A stretch of 64,000 nucleotides of DNA from Salinicoccus sp. RF5 (lineage in GTDB: Bacteria > Bacillota > Bacilli > Staphylococcales > Salinicoccaceae). Of the stretch, positions 1 through 9,244 are shown piece by piece. The stretch is taken from assembly GCF_020786625.1 (NCBI RefSeq), contig NZ_JAJGRC010000004.1, positions 186,001 to 250,000 of the forward strand. The letters run 5' to 3'. The notes beneath the pieces are model-generated. The model was not told where the DNA came from, ran no database searches, and worked only from the letters and a program-made list of their open reading frames with translations. How positions within the stretch are numbered: position 1 is the stretch's first letter; each line of letters starts with the position of its first letter. Both the position numbers and the translations under genes were made by a program.

Positions 1-2
1 TG

Positions 3-173
3 ATGCGGGGAGTCCATGCGATGGTGCTGCCGCTTCAGGTCTGTACATGTGATGAAGACTTCGAAAAGACTAGCGACGGATACAGGCTGGTCAATGATGC
101 GCTGAGGGAACGCCTGAGTGTCATGATCGACGGGCTGGTAAGGCAGTCGCATTCCGAGACAATAAGCATCTGA
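3..173 (+). CDS. C-terminal fragment of an unrecognised protein
   Basis: The frame is open from the window edge to a TGA at 171-173, so this is the 3' end of a gene that begins before the window. The 56 visible residues are mostly helical and include ALRERLSVMIDGLVRQ near the end; two Cys lie close together (VCTC). I do not recognise the family. The stop codon lies inside the stem of the following terminator, which supports this being a real gene end. Confidence 0.5.
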   Translation: MRGVHAMVLPLQVCTCDEDFEKTSDGYRLVNDALRERLSVMIDGLVRQSHSETISI

Positions 174-196
174 GGTCTCAGATGCTTATTTTTATT
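161..196 (+). terminator. Rho-independent terminator after the first partial gene
   Basis: A near-perfect inverted repeat with arms AATAAGCATCTGA and TCAGATGCTTATT is followed by TTTATT. The upstream stop codon is part of the stem. Confidence 0.85.
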
Positions 197-234
197 ATCG
201 TCACGAATTTAAATGGATGGGAAAAAGTGGACGG

Positions 235-1017
235 ATGAACAAAAAGGAAAAAGAAAATATGACTGTCCTGTTGCTGCTCGGTCTTATGGCCATATTCTTT
301 ATGGCATTCATGGTGTCTGAAACTTCACTGTTCAAGGAGGAGGACAACATTCATAATTTCGAGGAAGCAGTGAAGCGGCAAGTTGACAGTGGTACGGTGG
401 CCATGAAGCTGAATGATGGCAGGACACGGCCGGCAGAAAATGAAGAAATCAGAAATGCGATGCAAATTGAAGGCAGTGACGCTCCATACCAATTTTTGGA
501 CCTCACTGAAAAAGTGGATGTCGCAGCTGAAGAGGTGAACCGGCTGTTGAAGGGCAAAGGAATCCTCGAGGGCCGCGGAGATATTTTTCTTGAAGCCCAA
601 AAGAGGCACGGGGTCAATGTGCTGTATCTGATCAGCCACGCCCAGCTTGAAACGGGCAATGGAGAATCGCGTCTTGCGCAGGGCATCCAGCTTGAAGATG
701 CAGCATACTATAATTTCTTCGGAATCGGTGCTTTTGATCGCGAGGCGGTTGAAGAAGGCTCAGCCTACGCAGCCCGTGCCGGATGGTCGACTCCGGAAAC
801 GGCCATTCTTGGAGGAGCGGAATTCATCAGCGAAAACTATCTCGACCAGGGGCAGCAGACATTGTACGCAATGCGCTGGAATCCGTCTTCCCCAGGCTCC
901 CACCTTTATGCAACAGATATAGAATGGGCACTGAAAATCGGTCAAATCCTCGAATCACATTACCGGAGCCTTGGCATTGAAGGGAAAGATTTCGAGAAGG
1001 ATTACTATATGAACTGA
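235..1017 (+). CDS. Membrane-anchored N-acetylglucosaminidase (GH73, SagA/SagB type)
   Basis: This is a peptidoglycan hydrolase that cleaves glycan strands at GlcNAc. Residues 9-28 form one hydrophobic N-terminal segment, so the enzyme is probably tethered to the membrane with its domain outside. The glucosaminidase domain runs from about residue 110 to the end and carries the family signature HAQLETGNGES, with Glu139 as the probable catalytic acid, followed by YNFFGIGA. Length (260 aa) and layout resemble staphylococcal SagA/SagB, which trim nascent glycan strands; which paralogue it matches cannot be told. An in-frame ATG at 217 has no ribosome binding site, so the ATG at 235 is preferred. 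Confidence 0.85.
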   Translation: MNKKEKENMTVLLLLGLMAIFFMAFMVSETSLFKEEDNIHNFEEAVKRQVDSGTVAMKLNDGRTRPAENEEIRNAMQIEGSDAPYQFLDLTEKVDVAAEEVNRLLKGKGILEGRGDIFLEAQKRHGVNVLYLISHAQLETGNGESRLAQGIQLEDAAYYNFFGIGAFDREAVEEGSAYAARAGWSTPETAILGGAEFISENYLDQGQQTLYAMRWNPSSPGSHLYATDIEWALKIGQILESHYRSLGIEGKDFEKDYYMN

Positions 1018-1053
1018 AAAGATTCCGCCCTCTAAAGGTCGGAATCTTCTTTA
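1017..1053. terminator. Bidirectional terminator between the glucosaminidase gene and fdhD
   Basis: Arms AAGATTCCG and CGGAATCTT enclose a short loop. The downstream arm lies within the last codons of the convergent fdhD gene, and both flanks are A/T-rich, so it could end both transcripts. Confidence 0.7.
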
Positions 1054-1826
1054 ATGCGCCACGGATGGCTGTATACGTTGAAGGAATCGCCGCGGATAAA
1101 GCCCACGGCAGTGATGTTCAGGTCCTCAGCCAGTTGGATGGCCAGGTTTGTCGGAGCCGATTTGCTCAGTACGATGCCAACACCGATTTTAGCAGCTTTC
1201 GTCAAGACTTCAGAAGAGATACGTCCGCTGAATACGAGGACTTTATCCCGTACGGGAATGCGGTTCTGGAGACAATGGCCATACAGTTTATCCAATGCGT
1301 TATGCCTCCCGATATCTCCTCTGTGGACAATGACATCATCGGGTGTACCCAGGCTTGCGTTATGTATGCCGCCCGTTTCCTTGAAGATGGTGCTCTGCTC
1401 CTGCATACCCTTCATCAATTCTATGCACTGGGCAGGTGTCAGAGTCGTCTTAGACATTGAGACCTTCGCAGTGTCGACATCATTCTGGAAATAGAACTGC
1501 CGGCTCTTTCCACAGCAGGAGCCGAGGATGCGCTTGGAATATATGAAATGATCGGTTGGGATTTCCTTGTTCAGGCGGATGTGGCAGAAACCGCCATGGT
1601 CGTCCAGGTTCATGGATTCTATATCGCTGAACCGTTTTATCGCCCCTTCAGAGGCAAGAAAGCCGATGACCAGCTCTTCAAGATGTTCTGGAGAACATAC
1701 CATCGTTGCAAATTCTACATCGTTCAAGTAGATTGTAAGAGGGAATTCCTCTGCTACAGCATCCTCAATTTCGACTAGTTCGTTATCGCTGTAGCGTAGA
1801 ATATTTTTATTGGTCGTGGTTTTCAA
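1032..1826 (-). CDS. fdhD: Formate dehydrogenase accessory sulfurtransferase FdhD
   Basis: FdhD carries sulfur from a cysteine desulfurase to the bis-MGD molybdenum cofactor of formate dehydrogenase-type enzymes. The transfer cysteines are visible as the adjacent pair Cys104-Cys105 in GSCCGKS, and the conserved motifs FSGRISSEVL and KSAPTNLA follow. At 264 aa it is normal length. The start is a TTG at 1826, because AAAGGAGGG lies 5-6 bases before it; an upstream in-frame TTG overlaps that site and can be dismissed. It is divergent from an OFA-type transporter and lies close to a molybdopterin oxidoreductase gene, its likely client. Confidence 0.93.
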   Translation of the reverse strand: MKTTTNKNILRYSDNELVEIEDAVAEEFPLTIYLNDVEFATMVCSPEHLEELVIGFLASEGAIKRFSDIESMNLDDHGGFCHIRLNKEIPTDHFIYSKRILGSCCGKSRQFYFQNDVDTAKVSMSKTTLTPAQCIELMKGMQEQSTIFKETGGIHNASLGTPDDVIVHRGDIGRHNALDKLYGHCLQNRIPVRDKVLVFSGRISSEVLTKAAKIGVGIVLSKSAPTNLAIQLAEDLNITAVGFIRGDSFNVYSHPWRIKEDSDL

Positions 1827-1915
1827 TAATATCCCTCCTTTCAATTTTATGAAACCGTTTTCCGGTTATATATGGGTATATTATAATGCAAATTACTTTA
1901 TAGGATGCCAAATAT

Positions 1916-1944
1916 ATTCTATAGTTTAAAGTTTTTTTTGTAAA
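1916..1944 (-). promoter_or_regulatory. Candidate promoter for fdhD
   Basis: Read on the minus strand, TTTACA (1944-1939) and TAGAAT (1921-1916) are separated by 17 bases. It overlaps the leader of the divergent transporter gene, so the two promoters may compete. A short inverted repeat, AACCG-TTTTC-CGGTT, lies about 50 bases downstream of this -10 box. Confidence 0.4.
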
Positions 1945-1970
1945 CAATGAAAATAAAGGGGTGCTTCAAA

Positions 1971-3236
1971 TTGGAAACAAAGAAAAATCGTTGGCTCATC
2001 GCATTGGCAGGTGTGGGAATACATATTTCGATAGGATCGGTCTATGCGTGGAGCGTATTCACTTCACCACTCCAGGCCGAATTGGGATGGAGTTTGAGTA
2101 ATGTTTCGTTTACGTTCAGCCTGGCCATTCTGTTCCTCGGACTGTCCGCAGCCTTCATGGGCCATTTCGTAGAAGCGAAGGGACCGCGCATCTCGGGACT
2201 TGTTTCAACAAGCTTCTTTGCATCGGGACTGGCGATTGCCGGATTCGCGGTGCAGATTGAGAGCCTTTGGCTATTATATCTAGGATACGGTGTTTTTGGG
2301 GGGATCGGGCTCGGAATAGGATATATCACTCCTGTATCGACGCTTGTCAAATGGTTCCCTGACCGCAGGGGGATGGCGACCGGGCTTGCCATCATGGGAT
2401 TCGGCTTTGCTGCCATGCTGGCAAGTCCGGCAATGGAATTCATGATTGAAACCTTCAGCATCGCAATGACATTCTATGTTCTTGCAGTGGTCTACTTTGT
2501 AATCATGCTGCTCTCAAGCCTGTATTTGGAGAAGCCGCCGGAAGGCTATCATCCTGAAGGCGCGGACTTGGAAGAAGATAAGACTGCGAAAAAGGATGCA
2601 GTACAGCTTACGGCCAACGAGGCCATTAAAACAAGGAGATTCTATTTCCTATGGATCATGCTCTTCATAAATGTGACATGCGGCATCGCAATTCTTGCTG
2701 TAGCGAGCCCGATGGCCCAAGAAATCGCCGGTCTTTCCGCAGGTGCAGCTGCACTGATGGTTGGGATTATGGGCGTGTTTAATGGTGGAGGAAGACTCGC
2801 GTGGGCGACGGTGTCCGACTATCTGGGGCGTCCCAATGTCTACACGATGTTCTTTGTCATACAAATTGCATTGTTCCTGATTCTTCCTTCAGTTACACAA
2901 GCCCTGCTCTTCCAAGCCCTGCTGTTCATCATCATTTCATGCTACGGTGGAGGCTTTGCTTCGATTCCAGCCTATATAGGGGATATCTTCGGCACAAAAC
3001 AGCTGGGCGCAATCCACGGGTATATACTGACTGCCTGGGCGGCCGCCGGTCTGGTCGGCCCCTTCATTTCCTCCAACGTCTACGAGGCCACACAGAGCTA
3101 CACGCTGACACTGTACATTTTTGCAGGCATGTTCGTAGTAGCTCTGCTGATCTCCCTGCTCATCAGGGTGGATATCAAGAAAATCAATAGAGAGGCGAAG
3201 AACGGGGAGAATTCGGAACTTGCTATGGAAAACTAG
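1971..3236 (+). CDS. MFS transporter of the oxalate/formate antiporter (OFA) family
   Basis: A 12-segment major facilitator protein of about 421 aa. The N-terminal GVGIHISIGSVYAWSVF, the stretch GLGIGYITPVSTLVKWFPDRRG and the central charged loop near residues 190-220 are typical of the OFA subfamily. Family members exchange small carboxylates such as oxalate and formate, but many have unknown substrates. Next to fdhD and a molybdopterin oxidoreductase, a formate or related carboxylate is a reasonable but unproven guess. The TTG at 1971 is the preferred start because AAAGGGGTG lies just before it; the ATG at 1947 lacks a ribosome binding site. Confidence 0.85.
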   Translation: METKKNRWLIALAGVGIHISIGSVYAWSVFTSPLQAELGWSLSNVSFTFSLAILFLGLSAAFMGHFVEAKGPRISGLVSTSFFASGLAIAGFAVQIESLWLLYLGYGVFGGIGLGIGYITPVSTLVKWFPDRRGMATGLAIMGFGFAAMLASPAMEFMIETFSIAMTFYVLAVVYFVIMLLSSLYLEKPPEGYHPEGADLEEDKTAKKDAVQLTANEAIKTRRFYFLWIMLFINVTCGIAILAVASPMAQEIAGLSAGAAALMVGIMGVFNGGGRLAWATVSDYLGRPNVYTMFFVIQIALFLILPSVTQALLFQALLFIIISCYGGGFASIPAYIGDIFGTKQLGAIHGYILTAWAAAGLVGPFISSNVYEATQSYTLTLYIFAGMFVVALLISLLIRVDIKKINREAKNGENSELAMEN

Positions 3237-3299
3237 TATCAAGGTAAGCTTCCCATTGTAGCTAATCACAGATCGAAAAATTAATAACCTACGATTTCC

Positions 3300-3342
3300 A
3301 AAGACATGCGACTTGACCTTCAAGCGCATGTCTTTGAATTTT
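3300..3342 (+). terminator. Long hairpin after the OFA transporter gene
   Basis: Outer arms AAAGACATGCG and CGCATGTCTTT are perfectly complementary, and the interior (CTTGA-CCT-TCAAG) pairs too, giving a stem of about 16 pairs with one bulged A. Only a weak T-run (GAATTTTG) follows, so it may be a weak terminator or an mRNA stabiliser. Confidence 0.6.
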
Positions 3343-3404
3343 GTCCAATTTGTCATAGTTCCATGAAGTTGTGAATTCTTTGAGAATAAATCAACAGAAG
3401 AGAA

Positions 3405-3432
3405 TTGATTAAACTGAAAATTGGGATACAAT
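3405..3432 (+). promoter_or_regulatory. Promoter for the molybdopterin oxidoreductase gene
   Basis: TTGATT (3405-3410) and TACAAT (3427-3432) are 16 bases apart, about 40 bases before the start codon. AATTTTTTGGAGGAAGTG provides the ribosome binding site downstream. Confidence 0.55.
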
Positions 3433-3471
3433 AACTATAGGAAAAGATAATTTTTTGGAGGAAGTGTAGTA

Positions 3472-5829
3472 ATGGGAAAAACTTTGCATCAAGGTCCGAT
3501 AAGCAAGACGAAAAAATGGGATCCGAACCTATGGGTGAGCCCGGTGCCATTTGGACTGACCAAATTGAAACCGCACCATATAAGGGATACGGCCAAAGTT
3601 GCGTGGAAGAATAAAGATAACCTCAATTATGCCAAAAATATAATCACTAAAGGAGTATGCGATGGATGTGCCCTCGGGGTGTCCGGCCTTCAGGACCAGA
3701 CATTGAAAGGACCACATATGTGCACGACCCGTTTCAACGTTCTCCGTCTTAATACAGCGCCTCCGATCAAGCCTGAAATTCTGCACCAGGATATCGATGA
3801 ACTGAGGAAGATGACGAGTGCAGAACTCAGGGAACTGGGGCGCATCCCGTATCCGATGATGCGCCGCAAGGGAGACCGGAAGTTCATCCGCATTTCATGG
3901 GATGAGGCGATGGATACGGTGGCGGATAAGATGAAGGCCCTGGATCCAAAACAGTATGCCTTCTATCTGACAAGCCGTGGCATCACCAACGAATCCTATT
4001 ATACTGCAGCCAAAGTATCGAGGTTCCTTGGTACAAACAATATAGATAATGCCTCCCGCATCTGTCATTCACCAAGTAAGACGGCCATGAAGCGTTCCAT
4101 CGGTGTCGGGGCTTCGACCTGCAACTATCAGGATTGGCTTGGTACCGATGTACTGGTATTCTGGGGCAGTGTGGCTTCAAACTCGAGTCCGGTATCCACA
4201 AAGTATATGATGGAAGCGAAGAAGCGTGGTACCAAAATCATCGTCATCAACCCATATAAGGAACCTGCAATGGAGAACTACTGGGTGCCGTCCGTGACGG
4301 AGTCCGCACTGTTCGGCACAAAGATTGCAGATGACTTCTACGAAGTGAACATCGGTGGAGATATTGCAATGATGCATGGTGTCATGAAGCACTGGTTCAA
4401 AATGGAAGAAGAAAACTCCGGCTCGGCGGTCAACCATCAGTTTGTAGAGGAACACGTGAACAACTACGATGAGCTGAAGAAAACTGTAGAAAACCAAACA
4501 TGGGAACACATCGTCGAATCTTCCGGCATCAGCCGGGAACGCATTGCGGAACTTGCGGAACTGCTGGCGAAGTCGAACAGTGGAGTAATGGTGTGGGCAC
4601 TCGGACTGACTATGCATAAGCATGCGACGGATAACATCTCACAAGTCGCCAACCTCGCACTTCTGCGCGGCTGGCTTGGAAGAAAAAACTGTGGACTCAT
4701 GCCTCTGCGTGGACATTCCAGCGTCCAGGGTTCAGGTGAAATGGGTGCGGACCCATTCGTTCTGCCTGGAGGCGACTATGATGATGCGAATAGGGAACGT
4801 ATCGAAAAGATATGGAACTTTGAATTGCCAAAATGGCCGGGGGATTCCGTTGGAGTCACGATTGAAAATGCCATGCTGCCGGAAGACAATGAAAGAAAGC
4901 TGAAGCTGTATTATATGTCAGGCGGGAACTTCCTTGAGACGATGCCGGATCCTGATTTTGTAGCAGAAGCACTTTCCAATCTTGAAGTCCGTGTGCACCA
5001 GGACATCATCCTGAATACTTCAACATTGCTTGATGCGAAAGAGACGGTGATTGTCCTTCCAGCCAAGACGCGGTATGAGCAGGACGGTGGCGGACTGTCG
5101 ACATCAACAGAGCGGATGGTCTATTTCTCCCCGGAAATCGAGGGGAACCGGAACCGCATCGAGGAAGCACGAAGTGAATGGCAGATTTATGTGGATCTCG
5201 CCAAACGCGTGAAGCCGGAATCTGCAGAACTCATCGACTTTGCCTCCGGACAGGAGATCAGGGAAGAGATTGCCAAAGCCAATCCGCAGTATGACGGAGT
5301 ACAGTACCTCAAGAAGGCGGGGGACGTCTATCAATACGGAGGTGCCTGGCTTTGTGAGGGAGGCGTGTGTCCAACGCCGGATGGCAGAGCAAATCTCATC
5401 GGCATCGACATACCGGATAACAATAAGAAGGCCGGGGAGTTCAGGCTTCTGATGAGAAGGGGCAAACAGTTCAACTCCATGGTTTATGGTGATACGGATG
5501 CATTCAATGCGATGGGCAGATATGATGTGCTCATCAGCAGGGAAGATGCGAAACGTGAAGGCATCCAGGATGGTGAAGCGATCGTACTCTATAACAAGAA
5601 CGGCGTTTTCCAGGGGTTTGCAAGAAGTGCGGATATCAGATCTGGGAATCTTGGCATCCAGTTCCCGGAGGGCAACTATCTTGTGCCTAAAGGAATCTAC
5701 GAGAACTTTGCCAAGATGCCCGACTATACAGTCGACGTGAAACTGGAGAAGGCGGATCACTTCAATGCCAACAAGGACAGGCAGTACTACGAAAAGCCGG
5801 TGCCGGATCTTGAAGACAATCCAAACTAA
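3472..5829 (+). CDS. FdhF/YdeP-family molybdopterin oxidoreductase
   Basis: A 785-residue member of the bis-MGD oxidoreductase superfamily, of the group annotated FdhF/YdeP. Near the N terminus Cys63 and Cys66 (GVCDGCALG) with Cys84 suggest a reduced or unusual iron-sulfur site rather than a full ferredoxin domain. Cys198 in RICHSPS is the expected molybdenum ligand, in place of selenocysteine. The C-terminal region (from about residue 640: FRLLMRRGKQFNS) is the molybdopterin dinucleotide-binding domain. The substrate is not proven: formate is the usual annotation, but E. coli YdeP is only linked to acid resistance. Nearby fdhD, which sulfurates this cofactor type, supports an active bis-MGD enzyme. 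A gene for an electron-transfer subunit is not visible. Confidence 0.85.
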   Translation: MGKTLHQGPISKTKKWDPNLWVSPVPFGLTKLKPHHIRDTAKVAWKNKDNLNYAKNIITKGVCDGCALGVSGLQDQTLKGPHMCTTRFNVLRLNTAPPIKPEILHQDIDELRKMTSAELRELGRIPYPMMRRKGDRKFIRISWDEAMDTVADKMKALDPKQYAFYLTSRGITNESYYTAAKVSRFLGTNNIDNASRICHSPSKTAMKRSIGVGASTCNYQDWLGTDVLVFWGSVASNSSPVSTKYMMEAKKRGTKIIVINPYKEPAMENYWVPSVTESALFGTKIADDFYEVNIGGDIAMMHGVMKHWFKMEEENSGSAVNHQFVEEHVNNYDELKKTVENQTWEHIVESSGISRERIAELAELLAKSNSGVMVWALGLTMHKHATDNISQVANLALLRGWLGRKNCGLMPLRGHSSVQGSGEMGADPFVLPGGDYDDANRERIEKIWNFELPKWPGDSVGVTIENAMLPEDNERKLKLYYMSGGNFLETMPDPDFVAEALSNLEVRVHQDIILNTSTLLDAKETVIVLPAKTRYEQDGGGLSTSTERMVYFSPEIEGNRNRIEEARSEWQIYVDLAKRVKPESAELIDFASGQEIREEIAKANPQYDGVQYLKKAGDVYQYGGAWLCEGGVCPTPDGRANLIGIDIPDNNKKAGEFRLLMRRGKQFNSMVYGDTDAFNAMGRYDVLISREDAKREGIQDGEAIVLYNKNGVFQGFARSADIRSGNLGIQFPEGNYLVPKGIYENFAKMPDYTVDVKLEKADHFNANKDRQYYEKPVPDLEDNPN

Positions 5830-5838
5830 CATCTTAAG

Positions 5839-5872
5839 AGGGGTGTTCCTTTCATGGGGACGCCCCTTTTGC
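5839..5872 (+). terminator. Terminator after the molybdopterin oxidoreductase gene
   Basis: Arms AGGGGTGTTCC and GGGGACGCCCCT pair with two G-U pairs around TTTCAT; TTT follows the stem. Confidence 0.75.
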
Positions 5873-5990
5873 GTTATTTACTTAGGGAATTTCCGGCACG
5901 GAGTGTTCAAATGTATAACAGGTATGCTACTATATTAGGAACTCTATCAAAAATGTATAAAGTGAATAAATAGTAAAGAGAGGTTAGTTT

Positions 5991-7331
5991 ATGAATAGTG
6001 TGAGATGGGGCTCCAAAATCGGATTCGTCCTGGCAGCTGCAGGTTCAGCAATTGGGCTCGGCGCGCTGTGGCGTTTCCCTTATATGACCGCAGAGCATGG
6101 CGGCGGCGCATTTCTTCTTGTATTTCTTGTAATGACTTTATTTGTCGGGATGCCGCTCCTGCTCTCCGAGTTCGTTATTGGACGGTCAAGTCAGCGCAAT
6201 CCGATTGAAGGTTTCGAATATCTTGGTGGAAAGAAGTTCTATAGGGTATTTGGCTGGCTTGGGAATATAGCCGTGTTCCTACTGCTTTCCTTCTACAGTG
6301 TCATCGGGGGCTGGATATTGATCTATCTCATTGTCGCCCTCGGCGATGCCGTCAATCTGATCCAGATTGATAATTACGGGGCTGCTTTTGAAGGCATCAT
6401 CGCCAATCCCCTCTATGTTGTTGTGGCGCAGGGACTCTTTATCCTGCTGACGGCCTTCATCGTCGCCAAAGGTGTACAGCAAGGACTCGAACGTGCATCT
6501 AAAGTGATGATGCCCCTGCTGTTCGTTCTTTTCCTGATTGTAATCATCCGTTCTGTGACGCTTCCCGGAGCAATGGAAGGCATCGCATTCTTCCTGACGC
6601 CGAATATCAGCGAAATTGATTCTACGGCACTGCTGTATGCGTTGGGCCAATCCTTCTTTGCATTGAGTATCGGTGCGACAACGATGATTACATATTCATC
6701 ATACCTGGGTGAAGAGCACAACCTCACACAGTCGGCGTTATCCATCGTAATCATGAATGTCGTCATTTCCATCATGGCCGGATTTGCCATCTTCCCTGCA
6801 ATTGCATCGCTTGGAATGGAAGCGGCTGAAGGTCCGGGTCTTGTATTCATCGTCCTGCCACAGGTGTTTGGAGAGATTCCGCTCGGAATGCTGTTCTACA
6901 TCCTGTTCCTTGGCGCCTTCCTGTTTGCTACATTGACTTCTTCGATTTCAATGATTGAAATCAATGTGGCCAATGCGATAAAGGGCAATGAGAGCAAACG
7001 TCGAAGCAGAGCATACATCTTCGGGTTCTTCGTATTCCTGGCGGGCATTCCATCCGCGCTATCCTATGGGGTTCTGAGTGATGTCATCATTTTCGGCAGA
7101 TCGATTTTTGATAATGTGGACTTTCTCGTCTCCAATATCATGCTTCCGATCGGCGCCCTTGTATCGACACTGTTTGTCGGTTTCATCATCGACAGGCGTG
7201 TGACGATGAACCAGTTGAATGTGGATGAAGGCAGCAAAATGTATGGACTGTACAAATTCTGGATATTGATGCTGAGATTTGTACTCCCGGTAGTGATATT
7301 GATTGTATTCGCAGTAAGCATAATAGGTTAG
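5991..7331 (+). CDS. Sodium-dependent transporter of the NSS (SNF) family
   Basis: A 446-aa membrane protein with about 11 hydrophobic segments and the LeuT fold. The signature GSAIGLGALWRFPY at residues 18-31 corresponds to unwound TM1, which binds sodium and the substrate backbone. Bacterial members (TnaT, MhsT, LeuT) import amino acids with sodium; the substrate here cannot be read from the sequence. Many bacterial NSS proteins have 11 rather than 12 helices, as appears to be so here. It stands alone between two terminators. AAAGAGAGG precedes the ATG. Confidence 0.9.
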   Translation: MNSVRWGSKIGFVLAAAGSAIGLGALWRFPYMTAEHGGGAFLLVFLVMTLFVGMPLLLSEFVIGRSSQRNPIEGFEYLGGKKFYRVFGWLGNIAVFLLLSFYSVIGGWILIYLIVALGDAVNLIQIDNYGAAFEGIIANPLYVVVAQGLFILLTAFIVAKGVQQGLERASKVMMPLLFVLFLIVIIRSVTLPGAMEGIAFFLTPNISEIDSTALLYALGQSFFALSIGATTMITYSSYLGEEHNLTQSALSIVIMNVVISIMAGFAIFPAIASLGMEAAEGPGLVFIVLPQVFGEIPLGMLFYILFLGAFLFATLTSSISMIEINVANAIKGNESKRRSRAYIFGFFVFLAGIPSALSYGVLSDVIIFGRSIFDNVDFLVSNIMLPIGALVSTLFVGFIIDRRVTMNQLNVDEGSKMYGLYKFWILMLRFVLPVVILIVFAVSIIG

Positions 7332-7333
7332 GT

Positions 7334-7370
7334 GGGAACTTCCGGCATAGGCCGGGAGTTCCTTTTATTT
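7334..7370 (+). terminator. Terminator after the NSS transporter gene
   Basis: GGAACTTCCGGC and GCCGGGAGTTCC pair with one G-U around ATAG, followed by TTTTATTTT. Confidence 0.85.
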
Positions 7371-7475
7371 TGGGAAGACAAAGCCTATATAGCAATCTGT
7401 ATAACGTGCCAGTAATTGGTTGGCCATTATGAAAAATCCTTGTTCTACCAAGAAAATTATTATAGATTAGGAACA

Positions 7476-7492
7476 TGTAAGAATATCTTACA
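7476..7492 (+). promoter_or_regulatory. GlnR operator upstream of glnR-glnA
   Basis: TGTAAGAATATCTTACA matches the GlnR/TnrA consensus TGTNA-N7-TNACA at every fixed position and is a near-perfect palindrome. A possible -10 (TATTAT, 7524-7529) lies downstream. By analogy with Bacillus and Staphylococcus, GlnR bound to feedback-inhibited glutamine synthetase would repress here when nitrogen is plentiful. Confidence 0.8.
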
Positions 7493-7552
7493 TGGATTAG
7501 ATTTTTAAAAAATGTTGTGCTAATATTATGAATATGACGAGGGGTGAACATT

Positions 7553-7885
7553 TTGGATAAGGATCAGATGAGACGTAACACAGCCATTTTTCCAATGTCA
7601 TCAGCAATGAAGCTGACTGGGCTTACAGCGCGTCAAATCAGATATTATGAGTCCCTCTCCCTTATTTCTCCTGAGAGAACACCAGGGAACCATAGAATCT
7701 TTTCGATGAATGACCTGGACGTTCTTCTTTCCATTCAAAACTATATGGAAAAAGGTTTTACCATGAAAAGGATAGGGGAAATCCTAAATGAACCTCAAAA
7801 AGTCGATACACCTGAAATACTCAAGTATAACGAATATCAACGCCCTTTATTGAATCGCGGAGATTTATCAAGATTTTTCCAATAA
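7553..7885 (+). CDS. glnR: MerR-family nitrogen regulator GlnR
   Basis: GlnR represses glutamine synthetase and other nitrogen genes. The MerR-type winged helix-turn-helix spans roughly residues 20-85 (LTARQIRYYESLSLISPERT, then the wing, then MKRIGEIL). The short C-terminal tail, which in GlnR mediates autoinhibition and the response to glutamine synthetase, ends in GDLSRFFQ, as is typical. At 110 aa it is slightly shorter than the 122-135 residues of characterised GlnR. A TTG at 7553 is chosen because AGGGG lies eight bases upstream; the in-frame GTG at 7544 overlaps that site. It is followed 18 bases later by glnA. Confidence 0.93.
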   Translation: MDKDQMRRNTAIFPMSSAMKLTGLTARQIRYYESLSLISPERTPGNHRIFSMNDLDVLLSIQNYMEKGFTMKRIGEILNEPQKVDTPEILKYNEYQRPLLNRGDLSRFFQ

Positions 7886-7903
7886 TCTACAGGAGAGTGA
7901 ACA

Positions 7904-9238
7904 ATGAGCGAATACACAAGAGAAGATATCATCCGTATTGCAGAAGAAGAGAATGTTAGGTATCTGCGTCTCCAGTTCTCTGATATTTTGGGAACGATTA
8001 AAAACGTCGAGGTGCCGATCAGCCAGTTGAATAAGGCGTTGGATGGAGAGATGATGTTTGATGGCTCTTCAATCGAAGGGTTTGTCCGCATCGAAGAATC
8101 CGATATGTACCTGAAACCTGATTTTGACACATGGACAATATTCCCATGGACAGCAGGTAAAGGGAAGGTCGCCAGACTCATCTGCGACATCTACAATGTT
8201 GATGGAGAGCCTTTCGATGGCGATCCGAGATCGAATCTGAAACGTGTGCTCAAGGAAATGGAAGATATGGGCTACTCTGCATTCAACCTTGGACCTGAGC
8301 CTGAGTTCTTTCTTTTCAAGCTTGATGAAAAAGGCCAGCCTACAACCGAACTCAATGATCAGGGCGGCTACTTCGATCTTGCACCGACAGATCTAGGTGA
8401 AAACTGCCGGAGGGATATTGTGCTTGAGCTCGAAGACATGGGCTTTGAAATAGAAGCTTCCCACCACGAAGTAGCTCCCGGTCAGCATGAAATTGACTTC
8501 AAATATGCGGATGCAATTGCAGCTTGTGATAACATTCAAACATTCAAGCTCGTTGTCAAGACGGTCGCCCGCAAGCATAACCTGCACGCCACATTCATGC
8601 CGAAGCCGTTGTTCGGTCTGAATGGAAATGGTATGCACTTCAACGTTTCCCTGTTCAAGGGTGAAGAGAATGCCTTCTACGATGAAAATGACGACATAGG
8701 CCTAAGTCAGGACATGAGATATTTCATGGCCGGGATACTTAAGCATGCACGTGGGTTCACGGCAGTATGCAACCCGCTCGTCAACTCGTACAAGCGTCTC
8801 GTGCCAGGATATGAAGCTCCAAGCTATATCGCATGGAGTGGGAAGAACCGTTCACCACTGCTCCGTATCCCTTCCTCCCGTGGCCTGTCCACACGTGCTG
8901 AAGTAAGGTCGGTCGATCCGGCAGCTAATCCGTACCTTGCACTGGCGGTCATCCTGAAAGCCGGTCTTGAAGGCATCAAGAACAAGACGGATCTGCCTGA
9001 GCCGGTAAATGAAAACATCTATGAGATGTCCCGCGAGGAGAGGGAAGCTGTAGGAGTAGAGGATCTGCCATCCACACTCTATACAGCACTCAAGGCGATG
9101 AGGGAAGACAGAGTGGTCATAGATGCCCTCGGCACTCATATATACAGACAGTTCCACGGCAATAAGAGCGTCGAATGGGACATGTACCGTTCACAGGTTT
9201 CCGATTGGGAGCTTAAACAATACTTGAACCAGTACTAA
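7904..9238 (+). CDS. glnA: Glutamine synthetase type I
   Basis: Makes glutamine from glutamate, ammonia and ATP. At 444 aa it has exactly the length of the Bacillus type I-alpha enzyme. Visible signatures are [19 protein letters not shown] (residues 50-68), metal ligands in the GPEPEFFLF region, [26 protein letters not shown] and the [10 protein letters not shown] segment. The adenylylation loop of type I-beta enzymes is not expected and not seen. It is cotranscribed with glnR; in this group the enzyme also acts as chaperone and corepressor for GlnR. AGGAGAGTG precedes the ATG. Confidence 0.97.
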   Translation: MSEYTREDIIRIAEEENVRYLRLQFSDILGTIKNVEVPISQLNKALDGEMMFDGSSIEGFVRIEESDMYLKPDFDTWTIFPWTAGKGKVARLICDIYNVDGEPFDGDPRSNLKRVLKEMEDMGYSAFNLGPEPEFFLFKLDEKGQPTTELNDQGGYFDLAPTDLGENCRRDIVLELEDMGFEIEASHHEVAPGQHEIDFKYADAIAACDNIQTFKLVVKTVARKHNLHATFMPKPLFGLNGNGMHFNVSLFKGEENAFYDENDDIGLSQDMRYFMAGILKHARGFTAVCNPLVNSYKRLVPGYEAPSYIAWSGKNRSPLLRIPSSRGLSTRAEVRSVDPAANPYLALAVILKAGLEGIKNKTDLPEPVNENIYEMSREEREAVGVEDLPSTLYTALKAMREDRVVIDALGTHIYRQFHGNKSVEWDMYRSQVSDWELKQYLNQY

Positions 9239-9244
9239 AGGCAA

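Noticed and set aside
5104-5832. A 242-codon minus-strand frame opposite the molybdopterin oxidoreductase
   Set aside because: Shadow frame; the plus strand holds conserved C-terminal domain motifs.
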